Both the position numbers and the translations under genes were made by a program. Shown piece after piece: positions 1 to 8,925 of a stretch of 64,000 nucleotides of DNA (its first letter is position 1; every line of letters begins with the position of its first letter). The stretch comes from DATKFM01 sp046154965 (lineage in GTDB: Bacteria; Pseudomonadota; Alphaproteobacteria; Dongiales; Dongiaceae), in the NCBI GenBank assembly GCA_046154965.1, contig JBJXDY010000012.1:1-64000 (forward strand). Direction: 5' to 3'. The notes under the pieces are model-generated. The model saw nothing but the letters and a program-made list of their open reading frames with translations. It made no database searches and was not told the origin of the DNA.

Positions 1-149
1 CCTTGGGGGAGAAGGGGCAGGGGATGAGGGGTTACGCGCGCAAGCGCGCAATGATTTCTTGGCGAGGATGGTGCGTCCACAGCCTGTCAGGCGCTTGTAG
101 GCGTCAGACCCCTCACCCCCTTCCCCCTCTCCCCCAAGGGGAGAGGGGG
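1..149. repeat. REP-like inverted repeat with hairpin, cut by left window edge
   Basis: Bases 1-32 and 109-141 are near-perfect reverse complements made of G-run and C-run blocks around GAGGGG. Inside the right arm, 123-134 and 138-149 form a perfect 12-bp stem (CCCCCTCTCCCC paired with its complement) with a 3-base CAA loop. C/G-rich palindromes of this kind are common dispersed intergenic elements in alphaproteobacteria. No gene is visible before fabG at 230, and fabD, which often precedes fabG, is not in view. Confidence 0.7.
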
Positions 150-229
150 AAAATTGTCTTCGTGTCCTTTGTGACTTTGTGGTGAAACTGATTTCATCCG
201 AGCGCAGGAAAGAGACAGGGACCAAGAGC

Positions 230-967
230 ATGTTCGATCTCACGGGCAAGGCGGCGCTGGTGACCGGCGCCTCGGGCGGCATCGGCGGGGCGATCACGCG
301 GGGGCTGCATGGGCAGGGAGCGACCGTCGTGCTGACGGGCACGCGCGCGGCGGCGCTGGAAGAGCTGGCGAAATCCCTGGGCGAGCGCACCCACGTGATC
401 GTCTCCAATCTCGGCGATCCGGCGGAGGCCGACAAGCTGATGGCGGCGGCCGAAGCGGCGGCGGGGAAGATCGACATCCTCGTCAACAATGCGGGCATCA
501 CCCGCGACATGCTGGCCGTGCGCATGAAGGACGAGGACTGGCAGGCGGTGCTCGACGTCAATCTCACCGCCGGCTTCCGCCTGGCGCGGGCGGCGCTGAA
601 GGGCATGATGAAGCGCCGCCATGGCCGCATCATCGGCATCACCTCCATCGTCGGCGTTACCGGCAATGCCGGGCAGGCGAACTACGCCGCCGCCAAGGCC
701 GGCATGATCGGCATGTCCAAATCGCTGGCGGCGGAGGTGGCGACACGGGGCATCACCGTGAACTGCGTCGCCCCCGGCTTCATCGAGACCGCGATGACCG
801 GCGCCCTGAACGAGCAGCAGCGCGAGCGGATCAAAGGCGCCATCCCGGCCGGCCGATTCGGCCAGGGGAACGATATCGCCGCCGCGGTCGTGTATCTGGC
901 CAGCGACGAGGCCGCCTATATGACCGGCCAGACGCTCCATGTTAACGGCGGAATGGCAATGATCTGA
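230..967 (+). CDS. fabG: 3-oxoacyl-ACP reductase FabG
   Basis: NADPH-dependent reduction of 3-oxoacyl-ACP in the type II fatty acid elongation cycle, cytoplasmic. This is a 245-residue classical SDR: the cofactor loop TGxxxGIG lies near residues 12-19, NNAG at 86-89, and the catalytic Ser139, Tyr152 and Lys156 are all present. The frame stays open upstream to 179, but the ATG at 230 gives the standard N-terminus (MFDLTGK) and usual length. It is followed by acpP and fabF, the classic fab cluster, which identifies it as FabG rather than another SDR. Confidence 0.96.
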   Translation: MFDLTGKAALVTGASGGIGGAITRGLHGQGATVVLTGTRAAALEELAKSLGERTHVIVSNLGDPAEADKLMAAAEAAAGKIDILVNNAGITRDMLAVRMKDEDWQAVLDVNLTAGFRLARAALKGMMKRRHGRIIGITSIVGVTGNAGQANYAAAKAGMIGMSKSLAAEVATRGITVNCVAPGFIETAMTGALNEQQRERIKGAIPAGRFGQGNDIAAAVVYLASDEAAYMTGQTLHVNGGMAMI

Positions 968-1171
968 ACGGCTTAGCCGAGGTCAGCGCGGCTTACCCGC
1001 AAGCCCCGGCCGGCGCCGCCTTTGCCCTTGCGCGGCAAGCCCCGGCGGCCCATCTCTTCCCGAAGTCTTGCCGTTAGCCCGTTGACGGGGTAAGGGAAAT
1101 CGCGGGTTTCTGCTGCGTGCGCGCGGCGGCCAATTCAAAACAGATACGAACAACCATGAAGGTGGAGGCCA

Positions 1172-1408
1172 ATGAGCGATATATCCACACGCGTTAAGAA
1201 GATCGTCGTCGAGCATCTGGGCGTCGACGAGGCGAAGGTCACCGAGGGCGCGAGCTTCATCGACGATCTCGGCGCCGACTCGCTCGACACCGTCGAGCTG
1301 GTCATGGCGTTCGAAGAAGAGTTCGGCTGCGAGATTCCCGACGATGCCGCCGAGAAGATCCAGACCGTCAAGGATGCGATCTCCTATATCGAATCCCGCG
1401 CGGCGTAA
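1172..1408 (+). CDS. acpP: acyl carrier protein AcpP
   Basis: Carries growing acyl chains on a 4'-phosphopantetheine arm for fatty acid, lipid A and phospholipid synthesis. The product is a 78-residue acidic four-helix protein. The attachment serine is Ser37 in the GADSLDT motif, followed by the usual acidic helix II. A strong ribosome site (GGTGGAGG at 1161-1168) precedes the ATG. The 204-bp gap after fabG suggests it has its own promoter as well as read-through. The gap also holds a short direct repeat around 1010-1050 (GCAAGCCCCGGC twice). Confidence 0.98.
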   Translation: MSDISTRVKKIVVEHLGVDEAKVTEGASFIDDLGADSLDTVELVMAFEEEFGCEIPDDAAEKIQTVKDAISYIESRAA

Positions 1409-1492
1409 GCGCCCGGCGGTTCTTGCCACGCCGGCGCCGCGCCACAGCCCGCGGCGCGGCGGATTCCCATTGAATTAAGCAGCGGTACGCTC

Positions 1493-2755
1493 ATGCGACG
1501 TGTCGTCGTTACCGGAATCGGAGTCGTTTCGCCTCTGGCCTCGGGCGCGGAGATCACTTGGGACCGGTTGCTGAAAGGCGAGTCCGGCATCCGCGGCATC
1601 CAGGCCTTCGACGTGCAGGACCTGCCCTGCAAGATCGCCGGCATGGTGCCGCGCGGCGAGGCCGCCGGCGGCGGCTTCAATGCCGACAGCTTTGTGCCGC
1701 CCAAGGACCAGCGGAAGATGGACAGCTTCATCGTCTTCGCCATGGGGGCGGCGAGCCAGGCGATCGAGGATTCCGGCTGGAAGCCCGAGGACGAGGAATC
1801 GCGGCAGCGCACGGGCGTCATCATCGGCTCGGGCATCGGCGGGCTGGAGGCGATTTACGACACCTCCATCACCCTGCATGAGAAGGGGCCGCGGCGCATC
1901 AGCCCGTTCTTCATCCCGTCGGCGCTGATCAATCTGGCGTCGGGCCATGTCTCGATCAAATACGGCTTCAAGGGACCGAACCATTCGGTGGTCACGGCCT
2001 GCTCCACCGGCGCGCATGCGATCGGCGATGGCGCGCGGCTGATCGGGCTCGACGATGCGGACGTCATGGTGGCCGGCGGCGCCGAGGCCGCCATCTGCCG
2101 CCTGGGCGTGGCCGGCTTCGCCGCAGCGCGGGCGCTCTCCACCGGCTTCAACGACACGCCCGAGCGCGCGTCGCGCCCCTGGGACAAGGACCGCGACGGC
2201 TTCGTCATGGGCGAAGGCGCCGGCGTGGTGGTGCTGGAGGAACTGGAGCATGCGAAAAAGCGCGGCGCGAAGATTTATGGCGAGGTGGTGGGCTATGGCC
2301 TGTCCGGCGATGCGCATCACATCACCGCGCCGTCGGAGGACGGCAGCGGCGCCTTCCGCGCCATGCAGATGGCGCTGAAGCGGGCCAAGCTGAATCCCGG
2401 GGATATCGACTACGTCAACGCCCACGGCACCTCGACGCCGCTGGGCGACGAGATCGAGCTGGGCGCGGTGAAGCGGCTGTTCGGCGACGCGGCCTACAAG
2501 CTCAGCATGTCATCGACGAAATCCGCCATCGGCCATCTGCTGGGGGCGGCGGGCAGCGTCGAAGCGGTTTTCTCGCTGCTGGCGATCCGCGACCAGGTGG
2601 CGCCGCCGACGCTCAATCTCGAGAACCCGTCCGATGGCTGCGATATCGACCTGGTGCCCAAGCAGGCCAAGAGGCGCAAGATCAAGCATGCGCTCTCGAA
2701 CTCCTTCGGCTTCGGCGGCACCAACGCCAGCCTGATCTTCGCCGGCCCGCCATAA
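1493..2755 (+). CDS. fabF: 3-oxoacyl-ACP synthase II FabF
   Basis: Condenses malonyl-ACP with acyl-ACP (KAS II), the elongating step of fatty acid synthesis. The 420-residue thiolase-fold protein has the complete Cys-His-His triad: Cys170 in TACSTGAH, His311 in NAHGTST and His348 in IGHLLGAAG. The C-terminus carries the typical SNSFGFGGTNASL glycine-rich loop. It starts at the ATG at 1493 (MRRVVVTGIG), 84 bp after acpP and on the same strand, so a fabG-acpP-fabF operon is likely. Confidence 0.97.
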   Translation: MRRVVVTGIGVVSPLASGAEITWDRLLKGESGIRGIQAFDVQDLPCKIAGMVPRGEAAGGGFNADSFVPPKDQRKMDSFIVFAMGAASQAIEDSGWKPEDEESRQRTGVIIGSGIGGLEAIYDTSITLHEKGPRRISPFFIPSALINLASGHVSIKYGFKGPNHSVVTACSTGAHAIGDGARLIGLDDADVMVAGGAEAAICRLGVAGFAAARALSTGFNDTPERASRPWDKDRDGFVMGEGAGVVVLEELEHAKKRGAKIYGEVVGYGLSGDAHHITAPSEDGSGAFRAMQMALKRAKLNPGDIDYVNAHGTSTPLGDEIELGAVKRLFGDAAYKLSMSSTKSAIGHLLGAAGSVEAVFSLLAIRDQVAPPTLNLENPSDGCDIDLVPKQAKRRKIKHALSNSFGFGGTNASLIFAGPP

Positions 2756-2902
2756 GCCGCGCCCCAAGCCCGATGCGTTTCTCACACCCTGTCCGGCGCT
2801 TGCGACGGGGCGACGCCGCTTTCGGGCTTTCGGGTATACCATCATCCGGCGGCGCAGCGCCGTTCCCCAATTCCGCCATGATCCTGGGAGACTAAGGCGG
2901 GC

Positions 2903-3916
2903 ATGCGCTGGATCATCCGCCTGCTGTTCACGTTGATCGTCGGCGGCCTTATCGTGGCCGGCGCGGTCGCCTATTGGAGCTACAAGGACCTTCGGGCGCC
3001 CGGTCCTTCGACCGCCGATACCACCGTCGTCATCCAGTCCGGCACCTCGGTGAACGGCATCGCCCGCCAGCTCGAGGAGGCCCGCGTGATCCGCGACGCC
3101 CGTACCTTCGGCCTGCGCGCCCGCTTCCTGCCCGAGGGCCAGTCGCTGAAGGCCGGCGAATATAGATTCCCAGCGGCGATCTCAGCCGAAGCCGCGATGC
3201 AGAAGATGATCGCCGGCGACGTCGTGCAGTACAGCGTCACCATCCCCGAGGGCCTGACCAGCGTGCAGATCCTGGCGCGCATTGCCGCGGCGCCGGACCT
3301 GGAGGGCAGCGTGCCGACGGCGCCGCCATCGGAGGGTTCGCTGCTGCCGGAGACCTATCAGTTCAACCGCGGCGACACCCGCGCGGAGATCGTCGCCCGC
3401 ATGACCCAGGCGATGGACGACACGATGGCCGAGCTCTGGCCCAAGCGCGCCAAGGACCTGCCGCTGGCCACGCCGCAGGAGGCGATCATCCTGGCCTCGA
3501 TCGTGGAGAAGGAAACCGGCCTGGCGGCGGAGCGGCCGCGGGTCGCCGCCGTATTCGTCAACCGCCTGCGCCAAGGCATACCGCTACAGTCCGATCCGAC
3601 GATCATCTATTTCCTCACCGGCGGGACCGGGCCGCTGGACCGCGGCCTCACATTCGCGGACCTGGACAAGCCCGATCCCTACAACACCTATCTCAACGCC
3701 GGCCTGCCGCCCGGCCCGATCGCCAATCCCGGCCGCGCCTCGCTGGAGGCGGTGTTGAACCCGCCGTCGACGAAAGAGCTGTACTTCGTCGCCGACGGCA
3801 CCGGCGGCCACGCCTTCGCCGAAACCCTGGAGCAGCACAACAAGAACGTCGCCAACTGGCGCAAGATCCAGAAGGAAAAGAAGGACGGAGCAGCAGGGAG
3901 CGGGACGGAGAACTAA
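2903..3916 (+). CDS. mltG: endolytic murein transglycosylase MltG
   Basis: Cleaves nascent glycan strands at the inner membrane and so sets peptidoglycan chain length (YceG family). The 337-residue protein has an N-terminal membrane anchor (about residues 4-27), a LysM-like subdomain, then the YceG catalytic domain. The catalytic glutamate is Glu202 in ASIVEKET, and the downstream conserved block LQSDPTIIYFLTG and NTYLNAGLPPGPI is intact. In many alphaproteobacteria mltG sits between fabF and yicC. Here it follows fabF, but the next 18 kb are unrelated genes. Confidence 0.95.
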   Translation: MRWIIRLLFTLIVGGLIVAGAVAYWSYKDLRAPGPSTADTTVVIQSGTSVNGIARQLEEARVIRDARTFGLRARFLPEGQSLKAGEYRFPAAISAEAAMQKMIAGDVVQYSVTIPEGLTSVQILARIAAAPDLEGSVPTAPPSEGSLLPETYQFNRGDTRAEIVARMTQAMDDTMAELWPKRAKDLPLATPQEAIILASIVEKETGLAAERPRVAAVFVNRLRQGIPLQSDPTIIYFLTGGTGPLDRGLTFADLDKPDPYNTYLNAGLPPGPIANPGRASLEAVLNPPSTKELYFVADGTGGHAFAETLEQHNKNVANWRKIQKEKKDGAAGSGTEN

Positions 3917-4092
3917 CGAGATCTCTCCGCTGGCCCATCAAGCCTCGTCAGGCGCGTTCGCCACGTGCCGCAAACTTCTTTGAACCCATCCGCGAAATCC
4001 GACGACCCCGCTCTTGAGGGCCGCCACCGGCCTCGCTGCGACGGCTGCGTGCCGCATGCCGCGGGTGCCATAGATTTGGAAAGGATTTCGAC

Positions 4093-5505
4093 ATGGCAAG
4101 CTTCATTGCAGATCCGAATACGGGCATTGACTTCACAGCCCTGGATTTCGACGACCTCGTCGGCAACGTCCTGGTCACGCAGTCACCGAATACCTGGCAG
4201 ACCCAGTTCGGCTTCATTGGCAACGACTATATCGTCTACCACGGTGTCGGCCTCACCTATACGGGTGGCTCGCCCACGGGTGGCACGCTCAACGAGCTGC
4301 AGCGCTATGAGAGCGGTGCCCTCGTCTATTCCATCAGCGGGTTCTCGATCCCGGCGGCAACGTTCCACGCCTACATTGTCGCTGACGATGTCCAGGGCTT
4401 CCTGGGGCAGATCTTCAGCGGCAACGACAATGTAACCGGCTCCAATCAAACCGACTGGCTGTACGGCTATAACGGCAACGATGTGATCAACGGCAATGGC
4501 GGCCTTGATGTGCTCGACGGCGGGTCCGGCAATGACAGCCTCTATGGCGGCGCTGCCACCGACGTCATCCTCGGTCAGGCAGGGAACGACCTGATCGACG
4601 GCGGCACCGGCGACGATTGGGTCGATGGCGGCGCCGGCAACGATACTTACTACGTCGACAGCACCAACGATCTTGCCAGCGAGAGCAAGGCCGGTGCCGC
4701 AGGCGGCACCGACAAGGTCTATAGCTCCGCCGGCGAATACACCTTGTTCAGCAATATAGAGCAGCTCTATCTGTCCGGCGGCGCCGACATCAACGGCAAA
4801 GGCAACAGCCTGAACAACATGATCGTCGGAAATTCGGGCGACAATGACATCGACGGCGGCGCCGGGATCGACTCAATGATCGGCGGCGACGGCCACGATC
4901 TCTTCATCGTCGACAACAGCAAGGATGTCGTCACGGAAGGGGCGGGCGCCAGCAGCGGCATGGATACCGTTCACAGCACGGCCATGTCCTACATCCTTGC
5001 CAACAATGTCGAACAGCTGGTGCTGCTCGGCGACGAGGACATCAACGGCACCGGCAACGCCCTCGACAACTACATTCAGGGCAATGACGGCGCCAACGTT
5101 CTCAACGGCAGTGGTGGCAAAGATACGATCCTTGCGCTCGACGGCAATGACAACATCAATGGCGGGCTCGGCGATGACGTCATCGTCGGGAACGGTGGCG
5201 ATGACACCATCAATGTGTCGCAAGGCAATGACCGGGTGCTCTATACATCGTTCCTTGACGGGCACGATGTGCTTACCTCGTTCGACGGCGCTGCCGCCGG
5301 CGGACAGGACGTGCTCGATCTCGATGGGTTCTTCGACTCTGCCGATATCGCCACAGCCAACCGGGACGGTCTCGTTTCCATCGTCGATAATGGGGCCACC
5401 GTCGATGTCGGCATAAACTTCTTCGGCGGCGTCATCGTCATTGCTACGCTCAACACGACAAGCGCGGTAACCATCGGTGAAGATGTTCTTGTTGGTACGC
5501 TGTAG
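4093..5505 (+). CDS. RTX calcium-binding repeat protein, probably type I secreted
   Basis: A 470-residue acidic protein without N-terminal signal peptide. Residues about 1-115 form a unique N-terminal domain. From about 118 to 195 and from about 245 to 385 it carries glycine/aspartate nonapeptides of the GGxGxDx type (for example DGGSGNDSLYGG and DGGAGNDTYYV). They are interleaved with two copies of a longer module ending in NVEQLxLxGxxDINGxGN (about 225-240 and 300-320). The extreme C-terminus is hydrophobic and lacks charge, as expected of a type I secretion signal. No hydrolase motif or HlyB/D/TolC gene is nearby, so the role (surface layer, adhesin or orphan substrate) is unknown. A good ribosome site GGAAAGGA lies at 4078-4085. 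Confidence 0.85.
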   Translation: MASFIADPNTGIDFTALDFDDLVGNVLVTQSPNTWQTQFGFIGNDYIVYHGVGLTYTGGSPTGGTLNELQRYESGALVYSISGFSIPAATFHAYIVADDVQGFLGQIFSGNDNVTGSNQTDWLYGYNGNDVINGNGGLDVLDGGSGNDSLYGGAATDVILGQAGNDLIDGGTGDDWVDGGAGNDTYYVDSTNDLASESKAGAAGGTDKVYSSAGEYTLFSNIEQLYLSGGADINGKGNSLNNMIVGNSGDNDIDGGAGIDSMIGGDGHDLFIVDNSKDVVTEGAGASSGMDTVHSTAMSYILANNVEQLVLLGDEDINGTGNALDNYIQGNDGANVLNGSGGKDTILALDGNDNINGGLGDDVIVGNGGDDTINVSQGNDRVLYTSFLDGHDVLTSFDGAAAGGQDVLDLDGFFDSADIATANRDGLVSIVDNGATVDVGINFFGGVIVIATLNTTSAVTIGEDVLVGTL

Positions 5506-5535
5506 GGTTGGCGCGCGCCCTACGTCACGCAACAC

Positions 5536-5562
5536 ACCCCGGCGCGCTTGTCGCGTCGGGGT
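5536..5562. terminator. hairpin between convergent RTX and msrC genes
   Basis: Bases 5536-5546 and 5552-5562 form an 11-bp stem with one G:T wobble and a CTTGT loop. It lies in the 67-bp gap between two genes that converge, where a bidirectional terminator would be expected. There is no clear T-run, so termination is inferred from position only. Confidence 0.4.
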
Positions 5563-5572
5563 CGATGCCAAT

Positions 5573-6070
5573 CTACGGCTTACAGGTGCTCGCCGCGATA
5601 TAGATCGAGGCGACCTCCTCTACTCCCGCCTGGTCCTCGGCGTCGAAGCGCTTCGGGCTGGGGCTGTCCAGGTCTAAAACGCCGAGGATCTTGCCGTCTC
5701 TTGCTAGAGGAACAACAAGCTCGGAGCGGGAAACCGCATCACAGGCGATGTGGCCGGGAAAGGCGTGGACATCCTCCACCAGGATCGACTGCCCGCGCTC
5801 TACCGCGGTGCCGCAGACGCCGCGGCCCACGGGAATCCGCACGCAGGCCGGCTTGCCCTGGAAGGGGCCGACGATAAGTTCATTTCCATTGCGCAGGAAA
5901 TAGAAGCCTGCCCAATTGATATCGGGCATCAGATCGAACAGAAGAGCCGAGGTGTTCGCTGCGTTGGCAATCGGATCGCGTTCGCCCTCGAGCAGAGAAC
6001 GCAGTTGCTGGGCAAGATCCCTGTAGAATTCGGTCTTGCTTGCGGTTTCAATCAGCTTGCCCTGAAACAT
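5573..6070 (-). CDS. msrC: free methionine-(R)-sulfoxide reductase (GAF domain)
   Basis: Reduces free methionine-R-sulfoxide in the cytoplasm using a GAF-domain active site (fRMsr, YebR family). The 165-residue protein has the diagnostic NWAGFY and GPFQGKPACxRI motifs. Three active-site cysteines are at 76, 86 and 110, the same spacing as Cys84/94/118 of the E. coli enzyme. No signal peptide is present. It is encoded 67 bp downstream of msrA on the same strand, so it is probably part of the msrB-msrA-msrC oxidative-repair cluster, giving the cluster a cytosolic arm. Confidence 0.92.
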   Translation of the reverse strand: MFQGKLIETASKTEFYRDLAQQLRSLLEGERDPIANAANTSALLFDLMPDINWAGFYFLRNGNELIVGPFQGKPACVRIPVGRGVCGTAVERGQSILVEDVHAFPGHIACDAVSRSELVVPLARDGKILGVLDLDSPSPKRFDAEDQAGVEEVASIYIAASTCKP

Positions 6071-6137
6071 TGGCCGTACCTCGTTCAGCGCCCTATCCGC
6101 TCAGATATAGCACGCCGACCGCCTCGCGAAAGGTGGC

Positions 6138-6872
6138 TTAGTTCGAAGTATGCGCGGTCGTCACCAGCACCGGGTCGTCCCGATAGAGATCGGGGAAGAA
6201 TTGCTTCAGATCATCTATCTTCGGCAGGTCGTTGATGACGATATAGGGATAACCCGGATTCAGCGTCAGGAAGTCCTGGTGATAGTCCTCGGCCGGATAG
6301 AACTGCTTGCCGGGCTCGAGGGTGGTGACGATGGCGGCGTCGAACACATGCGCCTGGTTCAGCTGATCGATGTAGGCCTTGGCAACCTGCGCCTGCTCCG
6401 GGTTCGTGGGGAAGATCGTCGAGCGGTACTGGGTGCCGGTATCCGGGCCCTGATAGTTGAGCTGCGTCGGATCGTGGGCGACGGAGAAATAGACCTGCAG
6501 GATGCGGCCGTAGCTGACGGTCTGGGGGTCGAAGGTAACGCGGACCGATTCCGCATGGCCCGTCGTTCCAGACCCGACGATCTTGTAGTGCGCCGTGTCG
6601 CTCTCTCCGCCGGCATAGCCGGAAACGGCGCTGGTGACCCCTTTCACATGCTGGTAGACGCCCTGGACGCCCCAGAAGCAGCCGCCGGCAAGCACAGCGG
6701 TTTCCGGCGCCGAGCCCTGCGCTGCAGGTTCGTCCATAACGGGCGCCGGTATTGCGCGACCTTGCTCCGCTGATGGTCCAGATACTGCGAACAGCGCGCC
6801 AGCCGACAGGAGCGCTGCCGCCAGGACGAGCGGCGCGGCCCGTTTCGAGGAGGGCCTATCAGATGCGATCAT
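6138..6872 (-). CDS. msrA: exported peptide-methionine (S)-S-oxide reductase MsrA
   Basis: Repairs Met-S-sulfoxide in proteins. The catalytic motif GGCFWG (Cys65) is preceded by an N-terminal hydrophobic segment of about 20 residues after SSKRA, so the protein looks exported or anchored and should act in the periplasm. The rest of the MsrA fold (SGYAGG, HAESVRVTFDP, YFSVHDPTQ-like block, GTQYRS, YHQDFL) is intact. Cys65 is the only cysteine in the mature part: the usual C-terminal resolving cysteines are absent. I start at the ATG at 6872, which has GGAG 9 bases upstream, rather than at a TTG at 6884. It lies 31 bp after msrB. Confidence 0.92.
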   Translation of the reverse strand: MIASDRPSSKRAAPLVLAAALLSAGALFAVSGPSAEQGRAIPAPVMDEPAAQGSAPETAVLAGGCFWGVQGVYQHVKGVTSAVSGYAGGESDTAHYKIVGSGTTGHAESVRVTFDPQTVSYGRILQVYFSVAHDPTQLNYQGPDTGTQYRSTIFPTNPEQAQVAKAYIDQLNQAHVFDAAIVTTLEPGKQFYPAEDYHQDFLTLNPGYPYIVINDLPKIDDLKQFFPDLYRDDPVLVTTAHTSN

Positions 6873-6903
6873 GGTCGACTCCAAGTTCCATTGGGAACAT
6901 CAT

Positions 6904-7398
6904 TCACGCCGCCGCCGGCTTGAAGGTCAGGGCGATGCCGTTGATGCAGTAACGCAGGCCGGTCGGCGGCGGCCCGTCATCGAACACATGGCCCTGGTGG
7001 CCGCCGCAGCGGCTGCAATGCACCTCGGTCCGCGTCATGAAGAAGCTCGTGTCCTCGGTCGTGCCCACGGCCTTGTCCAGCGGCGCCCAGAAGCTCGGCC
7101 AACCGGTGCCGCTGTCGAATTTCGTGGCCGACGAGAACAGGTCGAGGCCGCAGCCGGCGCAAGCGAAATTGCCCGCGCGCTCTTCATGCAGCAGCGGACT
7201 GGTAAAGGCGCGCTCCGTCGCTTCCTGCCGCAGCACCGCGAATTGATCCGACGTCAGGAGCGAGCGCCATTCTTCCTCGCTATGCATGACCTCGAAGGTC
7301 CCGCCGGCTGCAGAGACAGCCGATCGCCGGGAAGCCCCATAGGTCAACGCCATAGCGGCTGCGGCCCCGGAGAGGAGAAGCAGTCTTCTGCTGATCAT
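6904..7398 (-). CDS. msrB: exported peptide-methionine (R)-S-oxide reductase MsrB
   Basis: Repairs Met-R-sulfoxide in proteins. The N-terminus MISRRLLLLSG followed by an alanine-rich hydrophobic stretch looks like a twin-arginine signal. The MsrB domain has the zinc cysteines Cys80/83 and Cys128/131, and the catalytic Cys151 in RYCING. The position that carries the resolving cysteine in many MsrBs (SGCGWPSF) is threonine here (Thr98). The frame is open to 7494, but the ATG at 7398 begins the signal sequence and fits the family. It is first in a likely msrB-msrA-msrC unit. Confidence 0.92.
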   Translation of the reverse strand: MISRRLLLLSGAAAAMALTYGASRRSAVSAAGGTFEVMHSEEEWRSLLTSDQFAVLRQEATERAFTSPLLHEERAGNFACAGCGLDLFSSATKFDSGTGWPSFWAPLDKAVGTTEDTSFFMTRTEVHCSRCGGHQGHVFDDGPPPTGLRYCINGIALTFKPAAA

Positions 7399-7646
7399 GA
7401 ATTGAAACCTCAGGGTTGCTCCTGCGCTGACGAGACGTCCCGGGCGCAGGCTTCGCGAGTATAGATATGTTCTGCCGGGAGTAACCGGAATCACATGCCC
7501 GTGACATCAACGGAACTTGATCGCCGGTTAGCGGCCGTCAACGGCCGCGCCACGGAGTTCGCAAAGCCGGTTTCCAAAGCGCCCGGTGTTCCGCGGCGGC
7601 GGCCGGACTGCATCCGGCCGCCGCCGTGCGTATCCCTGATCGAGCC

Positions 7647-8792
7647 CTACCCGTTGACATCGACTCCCAGCGCCATGCGGCCGGCATAGAGCTGTTGCGG
7701 CTTCTCCTGCAGGGGATGGTAGCGGGCGGCCTGGACGTCGCGGAACAGCCGCTCCAACCCACGGGCGCGGAAGAAGGCGCTGCCGCCGGCGATCTCCATC
7801 GCTTTCTCCACTGTTCGAACGGCATGGCGGCCGGCCAGCGTGCGCGCCATGAACAGCGCATTCGTCGTTTCCGCGTTGAACTTCGGGCTCTGCGCCGTCT
7901 GCATCATGCTGGCAACCGCCAGCCGCGCGGCCATCAGCTCGGTCTCCATTTCGCCGACGAGGTACTGCGCAGCGGGATCGTCGCGTTTCCGCTGCGCTTC
8001 CTGGACTGCCTGATCCCGCGCCGCCTCTGCGACGCCGAGATAGACGCTGTAGATCAGCGGAAAGGCGATGTTGCTGATGGTGTGCATGATCGGCGCCCAG
8101 CCGCGCGGCCGGCGGATCGGCGCCGCCGCCGTCGGCACGAACACGTCCTCGAGGATGACGTCGTTCGATCCCGTGCCGCGCATGCCCAGGGTGCGCCAAT
8201 TGTCCTGCACCTTCACGCCCGGCGCATTGAACGGCACGGCGAGGTGCAGCACCGTCGGCTGATCGACGCCGTCTTCCAGCACCGCCATGGTCATGAAGAT
8301 CTGGCCGGCGGGCGAACCGCTGGCGAATATCTTGCGGCCGGTGACGCGGAATCCGCCCTCAACCGGCACCGCCTTGCCCGAGCCCTGCAGCCAGTCCGAG
8401 CCGCCGCTGCTAATCAGTACCGGTTGCTCGGTGGCGATACGGCGGAGCAGCGGCTCCACCGGCGCGCCTTCGTTGCGCCAGCGCCAGGCGGCCGTCGCGA
8501 CCAGGTGCGTGTGCATCGACAGGGCCAGCGCCGTGGAGCTGCAATAGCGCGCCAGCGTCTGCAGCATCGCGCCAAGCTCGGCATGGGAGGCACCGCCGCC
8601 GCCCAGCTCGGCGGGAACGCCGGCCGAGAAGACGTGCGCCTCCTTGAGTTCTGCATAATTGCCGCTGACGAAGCTGTCGTTTGCGTCATGACCGGCCGTG
8701 CGTTCGGCGAAACGCCGGCCCAGCCGATGGGCGAGCGCTACCCAATCCTGGGGCGCCTGAATGACATTCGTTGCCTGCGATGAAGTTGCCAT
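7647..8792 (-). CDS. acyl-CoA dehydrogenase family flavoprotein
   Basis: 381-residue protein of the acyl-CoA dehydrogenase superfamily. It has the N-terminal helical domain with VPAELGGGGASHAELG, a middle beta domain (VTGRKIFASGSP, LGMRGTGSNDV) and a C-terminal helical domain ending in EIAGGSAFFRA and RDVQAARYHPL. The C-terminus resembles the subgroup that includes flavin-dependent monooxygenases (DszC/SfnB-like), so a true acyl-CoA dehydrogenase activity is not certain. The ATG at 8792 has a perfect AAGGAGG 8 bases upstream. It is divergent from an HxlR regulator with a palindrome in the shared promoter, so it is the likely regulated target. Confidence 0.85.
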   Translation of the reverse strand: MATSSQATNVIQAPQDWVALAHRLGRRFAERTAGHDANDSFVSGNYAELKEAHVFSAGVPAELGGGGASHAELGAMLQTLARYCSSTALALSMHTHLVATAAWRWRNEGAPVEPLLRRIATEQPVLISSGGSDWLQGSGKAVPVEGGFRVTGRKIFASGSPAGQIFMTMAVLEDGVDQPTVLHLAVPFNAPGVKVQDNWRTLGMRGTGSNDVILEDVFVPTAAAPIRRPRGWAPIMHTISNIAFPLIYSVYLGVAEAARDQAVQEAQRKRDDPAAQYLVGEMETELMAARLAVASMMQTAQSPKFNAETTNALFMARTLAGRHAVRTVEKAMEIAGGSAFFRARGLERLFRDVQAARYHPLQEKPQQLYAGRMALGVDVNG

Positions 8793-8904
8793 GTTCTGTT
8801 CCTCCTTACCCGTTGAGCTGAGCAAATCGGACGCGTTGGCGGGCTTGATCGTACCGCACCGACTTGATGATGCCTGCAGCATCTCGCACAACGGCTGACA
8901 GCAA

Positions 8905-8925
8905 CTAGTGCAAAATCTGCACTAG
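8905..8925. promoter_or_regulatory. perfect palindrome between acyl-CoA dehydrogenase and hxlR: likely HxlR operator
   Basis: CTAGTGCA at 8905-8912 and its exact complement TGCACTAG at 8918-8925 are separated by 5 bases (AAATC). The site lies 33 bases before the regulator start and about 112 bases before the divergent flavoprotein start. HxlR/DUF24 regulators bind such palindromes as dimers, so dual control of both genes is inferred. Confidence 0.7.

Noticed and set aside
4477..5260. Possible CRISPR-like or tandem DNA repeat
   Set aside because: The periodicity comes from glycine/aspartate RTX nonapeptides in the protein. The DNA copies vary freely and there are no spacers.
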